From NCBI GenBank assembly GCA_030429785.1, contig JAUIEQ010000025.1, positions 1 through 9,248 on the forward strand: a stretch of 9,248 nt of DNA. Direction: 5' to 3'. Numbering within the stretch: position 1 is the first letter of the stretch; each line of letters begins with the position of its first letter. This document shows, in pieces, positions 1 through 5,195 of the stretch. The DNA is from a bacterium (GTDB taxonomy: Bacteria > Patescibacteriota > Patescibacteriia > S139-126 > S139-133). The notes below the pieces were generated by a model that was not told the origin of the DNA, did no database searches, and saw nothing but the letters and a program-made list of their open reading frames with translations. Made by a program: the position numbers and the translations under genes.

Positions 1-2
1 AA

Positions 3-29
3 GGCGGAACCGTTAAAGATGGTTCCGCC
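3..29. terminator. Perfect 9-bp hairpin, possible terminator at the window edge
   Basis: GGCGGAACC at 3-11 pairs perfectly with GGTTCCGCC at 21-29 around a 9-base loop. Read on the minus strand it lies about 115 bases after the stop codon of the basic orphan gene, and the next bases are TT before the window ends. It could therefore be that gene's intrinsic terminator. On the plus strand it is followed by AAAG, not a T-run. The tail that would decide this is outside the window. Confidence 0.4.
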
Positions 30-143
30 AAAGTTGGGTTGGGCAGACTATTTGAGGATACTCAGGCCGTCTTTGGTGCCTTGTTTGGTTTTGGAGGTCA
101 ACAGACCAAACTAAACTGTTTTTGGAGATGCGAATGATGATGC

Positions 144-650
144 CTAGGCCGCCGAGAACATTTGCTTGACCAACTTCCGGTTGGCATTGCGGGCGGCAGC
201 TGAGCCCGCGTGGGTCGGCTTCACCTTCCGCCCGGTTTCATCTGCCGGCTTCATCAGCTCAGCCAGCGTGGGCGGCATCAACTTAAATCGCCGCCGCTGG
301 CTTGCCGGCTTTTTTTTGCCGTGCTTGCGGTCGTAGCGACTCCTACGAGCCGCCTCCGTTTCCAAAAAACGGAAATCGCGAGGCAGGCCGGCCTTGCGGG
401 CGGCTTTGATCAGCCGCTGCGCCCGACTCCAGTGGAGCCGAGTGCCGGTGCCGATTTTTGTAACCTCGGCCAGCAGACTTTCGTCGCCAGCCACCGCTTT
501 CTTCAGCCCGCCAAAACCGTGCGGGTTGATAAAGTAATAGCTCGACCCATCTTTGGCTGGCAGCCAACGCGGGTCACGACTTTTCTTGCTCTTTTTGGAG
601 TTTTTTTTGGCGCTGGTTTGGCGTGCGGTGTTGGTCGTTTGCTTTTCCAT
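144..650 (-). CDS. Small, highly basic hypothetical protein (168 aa), orphan
   Basis: I do not recognise this protein. Residues 1-25 are a low-complexity Lys/Ser/Thr/Asn tail with clusters of KK. The middle (26-100) looks folded, with aromatic and glycine-rich stretches such as SSYYFINPHGFGG at 36-48 and a basic, helix-like segment at 72-90. Residues 101-123 are again an Arg/Lys cluster. Basic residues outnumber acidic ones several-fold, and there is no signal peptide or membrane segment, so nucleic-acid binding is a reasonable guess and no more. The ATG at 650 is well supported by AGGAG at 661-657, six bases upstream. This is the only classical Shine-Dalgarno sequence in the window. The coding region is roughly 60% GC, far above its neighbours, and its codons favour G and C at third positions. 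That suggests horizontal acquisition or a mobile neighbourhood to the left. The gene lies downstream of, and on the same strand as, the small-RNA promoter at 1319-1347, although a terminator separates them. Confidence 0.7.
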   Translation of the reverse strand: MEKQTTNTARQTSAKKNSKKSKKSRDPRWLPAKDGSSYYFINPHGFGGLKKAVAGDESLLAEVTKIGTGTRLHWSRAQRLIKAARKAGLPRDFRFLETEAARRSRYDRKHGKKKPASQRRRFKLMPPTLAELMKPADETGRKVKPTHAGSAAARNANRKLVKQMFSAA

Positions 651-669
651 GTGAATCTCCTTTGTATGT

Positions 670-693
670 GCCCGTGGCGGAATTGCCGTGGGC
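670..693 (+). repeat. GC-rich imperfect hairpin just upstream of the orphan gene
   Basis: GCCC...GGGC with an inner GGC/GCC pairs over 24 bases. Four of the opposed positions are G-U on the plus strand and would be C-A mismatches on the minus strand, so the fold is better as plus-strand RNA. It sits directly upstream of the Shine-Dalgarno sequence of the minus-strand gene. A role is not evident. Confidence 0.35.
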
Positions 694-694
694 G

Positions 695-709
695 TTGTTG
701 TAAGGTACT
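695..709 (-). repeat. 15-bp direct repeat, copy 1
   Basis: The 15 bases TTGTTGTAAGGTACT occur here and again at 1264-1278 in the same orientation, with no extended similarity on either side. This copy lies in the 5' untranslated region of the orphan gene. The other lies in the 5' part of the candidate small RNA. Both are read on the minus strand as AGTACCTTACAACAA. A random exact 15-mer repeat within 9 kb is unlikely but not impossible. Confidence 0.6.
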
Positions 710-715
710 ACTTTT

Positions 716-734
716 CTCGATAGGTACTATCGAG
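716..734. repeat. 7-bp perfect inverted repeat with GGTAC loop
   Basis: CTCGATA at 716-722 pairs with TATCGAG at 728-734 around the 5-base loop GGTAC. The same AGGTACT core occurs in the direct repeat next to it. This could be an operator for the orphan gene, whose start is 66 bases downstream on the minus strand, or part of a leader RNA fold. Confidence 0.35.
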
Positions 735-766
735 TAGGCTGATCCTGAATTATCAGGAGCAGCTAC
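734..766. repeat. Long imperfect hairpin (about 13 bp)
   Basis: GTAG at 734-737 pairs with CTAC at 763-766, CTG with CAG, and TCCTGA at 743-748 with TCAGGA at 753-758 around the loop ATTA. One bulge (738) and one A/G mismatch (742/759) interrupt it. There is no T-run on either side, so it is not a terminator. With the adjacent 6-bp hairpin at 776-791 (CTCTGT/ACAGAG) it suggests a structured untranslated region. Confidence 0.4.
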
Positions 767-898
767 CCAATACTACTCTGTTGTTACAGAGAGGATGGTC
801 AGACTTGTTATCCGTGCCGTATGCTATACACAGCGTTGGTATGCTTGCTGACTTCATCATTTTTTTTGAATACTAATCTTGCGAAGCAATCTCTCTCC

Positions 899-915
899 AT
901 CTAGACAATCTAGAT
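899..915. repeat. 7-bp perfect inverted repeat with 3-base loop
   Basis: ATCTAGA at 899-905 pairs with TCTAGAT at 909-915 around CAA. Next to it, TTGC/GCAA at 879-889 forms another short stem. It could be a protein-binding palindrome or RNA structure. Nothing else in the sequence decides between the two. Confidence 0.35.
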
Positions 916-1051
916 ATACGGATTGTTCCTGTATGCTTTGCAAAACTAGTACTGATGTATTACTCTTGTCCGATGTATGGACTCGTAGTAATGTTGTTTG
1001 AAAGAACTATACTTTCTGATTCGTTTTGGAATCATGAGCATGCTGCAAATA

Positions 1052-1078
1052 TTGACCGTAACGAGACTGTGCTATAGT
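1052..1078 (+). promoter_or_regulatory. Plus-strand promoter candidate with extended -10
   Basis: TTGACC at 1052-1057 and TATAGT at 1073-1078 are separated by 15 bases, shorter than ideal. The -10 is preceded by TGC, giving the extended form TGCTATAGT, which can compensate for a poor spacer. A transcript would begin near 1085 and run into the hairpin at 1127-1158. It would contain an 11-codon reading frame starting at the ATG at 1111 and ending at the TAG at 1144-1146, but no clear ribosome binding site is seen. The promoter points towards the 3' end of the minus-strand small RNA. Confidence 0.4.
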
Positions 1079-1124
1079 CTTGTTACTTATCGAATATTTT
1101 CAACATACTCATGTCACCATCAAC

Positions 1125-1158
1125 AAAAAAGACTCATTTCATATAGAAAGAGTCTTTT
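1125..1158 (-). terminator. Strong intrinsic terminator of the candidate small RNA
   Basis: On the minus strand AAAAGACTC (1158-1150) pairs with GAGTCTTTT (1135-1127). The stem can be extended inward by TTTC/GAAA past one bulged base, leaving a TATAT loop. A run of six T on the minus strand (1130-1125) follows the GC-containing stem directly. In the plus direction the stem is followed only by TTTTCAAT, so it may work weakly both ways. Confidence 0.75.
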
Positions 1159-1263
1159 CAATAAAAAACATACCAAGCCATACATCAACAAAAATGCGCT
1201 ATCATTGGCTTTGGTAGGTTTATACGGTACCTACTCACCGACTCTCTCCAAAGAATTTATATA

Positions 1264-1278
1264 TTGTTGTAAGGTACT
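1264..1278 (-). repeat. 15-bp direct repeat, copy 2
   Basis: This is the second copy of the repeat at 695-709, same orientation. It begins within one arm of hairpin A of the candidate small RNA and continues into the single-stranded stretch after it, so the same RNA sequence could be displayed by both transcripts. Confidence 0.6.
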
Positions 1279-1318
1279 GAAATTGCTTCAGTAACACTGC
1301 TTTTCTTATGTTATTTAT

Positions 1319-1347
1319 ATAGTAGCATATATATTAACTTTTGTCAA
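1319..1347 (-). promoter_or_regulatory. Strong sigma70-type promoter driving the small RNA
   Basis: On the minus strand there is a perfect TTGACA -35 (1347-1342), a 17-base spacer, and TACTAT as -10 (1324-1319), preceded by TGC to form an extended -10. This is the best promoter match in the window. It lies downstream of the nuclease-like gene, pointing left, with transcription expected from about 1312. Confidence 0.75.
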
Positions 1348-1420
1348 GTGTCTTGTGTGTACATGCTTTTTACTAGCTAGTCTACTACCTCAAAACTCAT
1401 TATATAAGCCAAAAACACCT

Positions 1421-2602
1421 CTATGACTGTACTATATTGTGAGCTACTACTGCTTGATCAATATCAGACAACTTGCTGTCATAATACGCCACCAACTCCT
1501 CTCGATGCTCTGCAACAAGATCACTCTGACCAATACCCTGAAACAACTGCTCTAGGATTTGCAGCTTGGTATTGGTATCATAGAGTTTTGCTGGTCCTCC
1601 TGAGGGCTTACCCAGCTTTTCCCACACACGATAGTTCCTCACTACTTCATTTGATGTAACTGGAACTGCAACGAGTAATAAATCATCAAGCTTACTCTCT
1701 TGAATAAATCGAAGATCACGCTTTTTTCGAAATACTTGTTGTTCTTTACGCTGCATACTATCCTCGCTTGTGTTCGTAGTAAACTGGATGCCGAATACAT
1801 GCTCGCTTGGCGCAATATCTTGATCTTCTTTCTCAACATACACACCTCGTTTGTGCGCCACAACCTCAACCACAAAATCAACTTTATCATGAATGTCTTC
1901 CAATGTATCAGATTCTGCGATTGAAATACTCAAGTCAGGCAAATCAATCTCCAACTGCTTGATCAAGTCTATCATTTGCTGCTCAAATAACAACCCGCTA
2001 CTTTTTTCTCGATATTCACCGCCTGCTTCCAATTTTTTTTGCTTTGATGTTCGCATTGAACTAATAAAATTTCTAAACTGAGAATCATGGCCACGCGCAA
2101 GCCTTGCTTCCTCAGCCAGCAGCAACTGAATATCAAACAACTGACGTATTTTTGCTTTAGCTTTCTCAAGTACATACTGATTCAAAACATTTCTCGGAAC
2201 TGCTTTGGTGTCTATTGTATGTTCAATGCCGTATGCAATATCAGTCACCAAATCACCAAGTGTTGCTTGTGTCAAATCTCCATCTGCTTCGGTAATAACA
2301 AAGTAACCGTCACCATCATCTTCATTATAGACAACATTCCGATTAATCAAACCATCTCCCGACAACAACTCTTTGTTGTCAATACACGCTCGTTCCGCAT
2401 GCAGACTCTGCATAATCAATGCTTTTGTTTCTTGTAAATCAAACACTGCATCACCATAATGCTCACGTAATTGACGCTCTTTATTAAGAACCTGACGGTC
2501 TACTTCCCAGTCCTTGCCACTTGCTGTCTTGTCACCGGCTGTCTTGATTACTTTTGAATACTTGGATTCAAACTTTTTTTCATAGGTACTTTTGCGTCGC
2601 AT
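1421..2602 (-). CDS. Hypothetical protein with a possible divergent PD-(D/E)XK nuclease-like domain (393 aa)
   Basis: The numbering here starts at a TTG at 2608, two codons before the ATG at 2602. I prefer the ATG because the likely -10 box abuts the TTG. Residues 1-60 are charged and probably helical. Residues 140-200 are rich in Leu, Ala, Lys and Glu and look like a long helix or coiled coil. Residues 205-316 have the order expected of a PD-(D/E)XK core: a helix with Glu209 (GLLFEQ), a strand with Asp244 (DKVDFVVEV), a strand with Gln275 (FGIQFTTNT), then a basic helix (MQRKEQQVFRKKRD) and a hydrophobic strand (DDLLLVAVP). The usual catalytic Lys after Glu/Gln is replaced by Thr277, and Lys288 in the next helix might substitute. 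The protein is therefore a possible nucleic-acid processing enzyme or an inactive relative. There is no membrane segment or signal peptide. It lies 193 bases downstream of the HD gene, on the same strand but with its own promoter. No clear terminator is seen after its stop. The gene is certain; the fold assignment is tentative. Confidence 0.75.
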   Translation of the reverse strand: MRRKSTYEKKFESKYSKVIKTAGDKTASGKDWEVDRQVLNKERQLREHYGDAVFDLQETKALIMQSLHAERACIDNKELLSGDGLINRNVVYNEDDGDGYFVITEADGDLTQATLGDLVTDIAYGIEHTIDTKAVPRNVLNQYVLEKAKAKIRQLFDIQLLLAEEARLARGHDSQFRNFISSMRTSKQKKLEAGGEYREKSSGLLFEQQMIDLIKQLEIDLPDLSISIAESDTLEDIHDKVDFVVEVVAHKRGVYVEKEDQDIAPSEHVFGIQFTTNTSEDSMQRKEQQVFRKKRDLRFIQESKLDDLLLVAVPVTSNEVVRNYRVWEKLGKPSGGPAKLYDTNTKLQILEQLFQGIGQSDLVAEHREELVAYYDSKLSDIDQAVVAHNIVQS

Positions 2603-2608
2603 ACACAA

Positions 2609-2635
2609 ATACTACATAATTACTGATTAATACAA
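2609..2635 (-). promoter_or_regulatory. Promoter candidate giving a leaderless mRNA
   Basis: TAGTAT (2614-2609, minus strand) is a good -10 box, and only six bases separate it from the ATG at 2602, so transcription would start at or next to the start codon. A -35-like TTGTAT lies at 2635-2630 with a 15-base spacer, or ATTGTA with 16. No Shine-Dalgarno sequence is present, which agrees with leaderless initiation. Confidence 0.45.
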
Positions 2636-2712
2636 TCTTTGATTATTGTTATTGGAACAATATCATAAAAACCAAAACAAGTATTGAAAGAACTCATTTT
2701 TTAAACATCTTA

Positions 2713-2724
2713 ATTGATATCAAT
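2713..2724. promoter_or_regulatory. 12-bp perfect palindrome between the HD and nuclease-like genes
   Basis: ATTGATATCAAT is fully self-complementary and lies in the 193-base gap, about 110 bases before the nuclease-like gene's start. A looser inverted repeat, ATTGTT/AACAAT with a 5-base loop, lies at 2645-2661. These could be regulator sites, but AT-rich palindromes also arise by chance. Confidence 0.25.
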
Positions 2725-2795
2725 AACAAACAGACACAATCTATGCTTTACCCTCTGATCAACTTTTTGAGTAACAAGAACTCGCTTTGTTCAAT

Positions 2796-4844
2796 TCACA
2801 CTCCTTTCACTCCTCTGATATTTACTACATCTTGTTCCTGCCCATCTAAATACTGGTACGGCTGATTGGGAATTTTAATCGTCACTTCATTATCAGATTC
2901 TTGCTCATATATTTCAAATGCTGCTTCATTATACTCCAATGCACTTTTACTTAATTCTGACTTAGGAATAAAACGCCTTATTCTCAAGGCCCTCAATATC
3001 GCCCCCCAAACAATTGGCTCCTCATCAGTATCCATCACCACACACTCCTTACCCTCTTCATCTTCTACTATCTGCACTTCGCCACCAAGTAACTCTTCAA
3101 GCATCTCTATTTTCCAACCTGTGATTACGTCATAATCAAAAGCACTTTGCCTCCACTGCACCAAACCGTGTGGCACTGCTGAAATTGATTCATGTTCTCT
3201 TACATACAACCCCTCACACAAAACATTACTCATTGCTTTGGGATAATTATAGCTAACAAGAATCGGCAATGTATCGGCTAAGGGAATGCGTAGTGCATAT
3301 TGACTAGATTCACTATAACCTCGATACTCATCCCAGTCTTTATATGATCCAAGAATGCCCGTGTACACCCCATCTCCTTCAAAATGTGCGGCTTCGCCTG
3401 TATCTGATTTAAGCAATGTTTCTACGCGATCAATTTCTTTTTTGGCAGCTGGATTAGTTACATGAGTCGCTTCGACACAATATTGAGACATAAAAATTGC
3501 TGATTTTTTAATCTCTTTAAGCTGTCTCAAAATCGTATCTTTCAAATGTGGCTCAATATCTACATCAGGACCGTCATCACCTCCTCGCAGCACATCATTA
3601 TCAGTATTCCATAAGTGATACGTCATAGAAAACATCTCAACCGCCAACCTCAACTGATCAAGTTTTGTATTATACTTTTTCTCCAATTCAGACACTATTG
3701 ATCTATCAGTTTCGCGACCAGTTAGCTGCAAAGCTTTGAGCGCACTTCCATTACCCTGCAGACTATATTGCACAACAGCTCGCTCAATAAGATCTGCTGC
3801 TTCAGGGTTATCTTTTTGATATTCTTGATATTTCTTATTACGATGACGCATTGCTTCATATACATCAATCTCGTCAAAGTACTCCTCTTCCCACAAATCG
3901 CCGACAATGCTCCATAACTCTTCTTCTTCGACTTCTTGTACAGGAACTTGTTCTACTGAATGAACATCAATCAAATGCCCCTCAGCTTTTAACCGATCAT
4001 TCATTAATTTATATACCGCCTCTATATTTGGCAAGTACTTACTTAAGCCAGGTATAGACGCAACATCTGCCTTAACAATTCGGCGATGCAATTCTAGCTC
4101 CTGCTCGTTTGGAAAATAAGTAGCCACATCACGAGGTTCAAGAATATTTCTGCCGTCTCGTCGAGCTATTTCTCCGAGAGCGTCATGCCACTCAATATGA
4201 ACAAGGATCCTATTTTTCATCTCTGCATCATAACCCATTTTCTCCAAATAATCCTGAGCTATTTCCTTGGACCGTTTAGGATGTTCTCTAGCCCCTGCAT
4301 CATACACTTTACCCACATCGTGAAATACTCCGACCATACGTGCAACTTGACGATCCTTGATTGATAGCCCTTCAGTATCAAGTCTTTCAAGCATATTGAA
4401 TGTATGCTCGACTGGATCAATGCCCATATGCGGTTGGGTTTGTTCCATGCCAACCATTTCCTGAAATGGCCGAGGAAGTAATTCTCGAATACTTGCAAGC
4501 TGCTCACGGAACTCACCATCAGAAAAGTCGGCCTCAATGAATGTTTTTATCTGGCGGAGTTTTTCTGTCTCGATTTTAAAAGCTTCTCCTTCTTTTTCAG
4601 CACTTGCCTCATAGGACAGCCTACCCAACTCATGTGCCGTGATCCAACTTTCATTAAATAAACGATGCCAAGCATAAGCTTCATTGATCTCTTTCTCAGA
4701 AATACCCCCATTTTGTCTAACTCGAAAAGGCAAATCGAGACTGCCATCACTACCCTTTGCATCTAATTCAACATCGTCTACTACAAGAGAGCGCTCATAA
4801 CCTTCATTTCTTGATAATCCCCGGGCTGTTTCAATATTTTTCAT
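2796..4844 (-). CDS. HD-domain phosphohydrolase-like protein (682 aa), family unknown
   Basis: Residues about 140-265 form an HD metal-dependent phosphohydrolase domain. His147 (DPVEHT), His175-Asp176 (FHDVGK) and Asp260 (IVKAD) give the canonical H...HD...D set. His188 (REHPKR), His216 and His220 (VHIEWHD) are placed as in HD enzymes that bind two metals. The domain resembles those of tRNA nucleotidyltransferases and nucleotide-cleaving HD proteins, which act on phosphoester bonds, but the substrate cannot be read from the sequence. Residues 1-130 are charged and mostly helical. An acidic stretch at 303-327 (EVEEEEL...WEEEYFDE) follows the domain. Residues 330-682 match nothing I recognise; they contain apparent alpha/beta segments (515-580) and no membrane helices. 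It is much longer than a stand-alone HD protein. The ATG at 4844 fits a promoter about 34 bases upstream. No Shine-Dalgarno sequence is visible. The gene ends with TGA at 2798-2796. It lies behind the copper operon terminator, so it is probably a separate transcription unit. Confidence 0.85.
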   Translation of the reverse strand: MKNIETARGLSRNEGYERSLVVDDVELDAKGSDGSLDLPFRVRQNGGISEKEINEAYAWHRLFNESWITAHELGRLSYEASAEKEGEAFKIETEKLRQIKTFIEADFSDGEFREQLASIRELLPRPFQEMVGMEQTQPHMGIDPVEHTFNMLERLDTEGLSIKDRQVARMVGVFHDVGKVYDAGAREHPKRSKEIAQDYLEKMGYDAEMKNRILVHIEWHDALGEIARRDGRNILEPRDVATYFPNEQELELHRRIVKADVASIPGLSKYLPNIEAVYKLMNDRLKAEGHLIDVHSVEQVPVQEVEEEELWSIVGDLWEEEYFDEIDVYEAMRHRNKKYQEYQKDNPEAADLIERAVVQYSLQGNGSALKALQLTGRETDRSIVSELEKKYNTKLDQLRLAVEMFSMTYHLWNTDNDVLRGGDDGPDVDIEPHLKDTILRQLKEIKKSAIFMSQYCVEATHVTNPAAKKEIDRVETLLKSDTGEAAHFEGDGVYTGILGSYKDWDEYRGYSESSQYALRIPLADTLPILVSYNYPKAMSNVLCEGLYVREHESISAVPHGLVQWRQSAFDYDVITGWKIEMLEELLGGEVQIVEDEEGKECVVMDTDEEPIVWGAILRALRIRRFIPKSELSKSALEYNEAAFEIYEQESDNEVTIKIPNQPYQYLDGQEQDVVNIRGVKGV

Positions 4845-4877
4845 ATTGCTAAATTAACTAATCTTTATTCAGGTAAA

Positions 4878-4906
4878 ATACTATACTATATAATCCCAGA
4901 GTACAA
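4878..4906 (-). promoter_or_regulatory. Promoter of the HD-domain gene
   Basis: TTGTAC (4906-4901) and TAGTAT (4883-4878) on the minus strand are spaced by 17 bases. The predicted start near 4871 leaves a 5' untranslated region of about 27 bases before the ATG at 4844. An overlapping TATAGT could serve as an alternative -10. The TAGTAT box is the same as in the promoter of the downstream nuclease-like gene. Confidence 0.55.
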
Positions 4907-4989
4907 TAGTTTTTTATATGATCACACCAGTCAATAAGTCATTTTTATCTCTTTAGTGGCAATAATTATATATATTATAACCACAAAAC

Positions 4990-5020
4990 ACAAAAACGTG
5001 AACTAAATTCACGTTTTTGT
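4990..5020. terminator. Bidirectional intrinsic terminator after the copper operon
   Basis: ACAAAAACGTGAA (4990-5002) pairs perfectly over 13 bp with TTCACGTTTTTGT (5008-5020) around the loop CTAAA. Because the outer stem is A5/T5, both strands show a GC-containing stem ending in a T-run. It lies about 235 bases after the copA stop and separates that operon from the HD gene promoter. Confidence 0.8.
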
Positions 5021-5195
5021 AAAAACTTCTTCATCCATCTCCTGCGGAAACAAATCTCGTTCTATAGCAGATCATAACCCGCCACCTGCTCGGTTGGTGG
5101 ATAAAAAAGCTTGATGGCAGCGGACTGTTGAGGCTGTTCGAACTTGGATTAGAGAGAATCAAGATACATTCTACGTACCAGTATTGCAATCCTGA
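5007..5195 (+). pseudogene. Possible decayed 3' end of a gene (interrupted frame)
   Basis: In one plus-strand frame the sequence is open from 5007 except for a single TGA at 5112-5114, and it ends at TGA 5193-5195. The part after the internal stop reads like a genuine protein C-terminus, ending RTWIRENQDTFYVPVLQS. The TGA precedes a TGG, so it may once have been another Trp codon. There is no start codon or ribosome binding site, and the frame begins inside the terminator hairpin. I do not recognise the family. A mobile-element remnant is one option and chance another. Confidence 0.25.

Larger units (their letters stand above)
1125..1312 (-). ncRNA. Candidate structured small RNA of about 188 nt, family unknown
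   Basis: A strong promoter at 1319-1347 and a strong intrinsic terminator at 1125-1158 bracket about 188 bases without a plausible gene. Predicted ends are near 1312 and 1125. Visible pairings in the transcript, given as window positions, are: hairpin A, 1275-1280 with 1288-1293 (6 bp, loop 7); hairpin B, 1214-1219 with 1229-1234 (6 bp, loop 9); hairpin C, 1171-1180 with 1206-1216 (10 bp with one bulge). A possible AU-rich closing helix joins the 5' end (about 1307-1315) to bases around 1160-1172, just before the terminator. B and C compete for three bases. I find no hallmark of tmRNA, SRP, RNase P or CRISPR RNA. The size is similar to 6S RNA, but the one-long-bulged-hairpin shape is not obvious. 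A GGTACCG core inside GAGTAGGTACCG faintly recalls the T-box antiterminator, but no aminoacyl-tRNA synthetase gene follows. One 15-base segment is repeated upstream of the orphan gene. Confidence 0.5.
651..1420. other. 770-base region without a convincing protein gene, rich in RNA and transcription signals
   Basis: No reading frame here looks like a protein. The longest, on the plus strand at 998-1294, has poor composition and no ribosome binding site. The region contains a minus-strand promoter and terminator pair, a plus-strand promoter-like sequence, a 15-bp direct repeat and at least six short hairpins: 670-693, 716-734, 734-766, 776-791, 879-889 and 899-915. GC content falls from the GC-rich gene on the left to AT-rich sequence around 850-1420. 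I see no tRNA, rRNA or CRISPR repeat, and none of the hallmark motifs of tmRNA, RNase P RNA or SRP RNA. Confidence 0.6.

Noticed and set aside
3..137. Open plus-strand frame at the left edge
   Set aside because: About 44 codons are open, but other frames on both strands are also open nearby, no start can be seen, and the terminator-like hairpin lies inside it.
210..737. 175-codon plus-strand frame opposite the orphan gene
   Set aside because: It is a shadow of the GC-rich minus-strand gene. The minus frame has a perfect Shine-Dalgarno sequence and a coherent basic protein, while the plus frame has neither.
1120..1185. 21-codon hydrophobic minus-strand frame, like a type I toxin peptide
   Set aside because: Its stop codon lies beyond the terminator T-run at 1125, so most transcripts would lack it, and no ribosome binding site precedes the ATG at 1185.
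998..1294. 98-codon plus-strand reading frame
   Set aside because: It lies opposite the candidate small RNA and runs through its promoter-proximal part and terminator. Composition is poor, no ribosome binding site is seen, and the start precedes the plus-strand promoter.
1125..1312. T-box riboswitch
   Set aside because: Only the GGTACCG core and a GAGAGAG stretch are reminiscent. No synthetase, amino acid biosynthesis or transporter gene follows the terminator.
1125..1312. 6S RNA
   Set aside because: The length fits, but the pairings form three separate hairpins rather than one long hairpin with a central bubble. Not excluded without a covariance search.
1372..1381. 10-bp palindrome ACTAGCTAGT after the nuclease-like gene
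   Set aside because: It is too short and AT-rich to call an operator, and no T-run makes it a terminator.
5130..5150. GTTCGAA resembling a tRNA T-loop
   Set aside because: There are no matching acceptor, D or anticodon arms around it.
5007..5195. Alternative genetic code (UGA = Gly or Trp)
   Set aside because: Copper and other long genes contain no in-frame TGA, Trp is coded by TGG, and the HD gene ends at TGA, so the standard code suffices.
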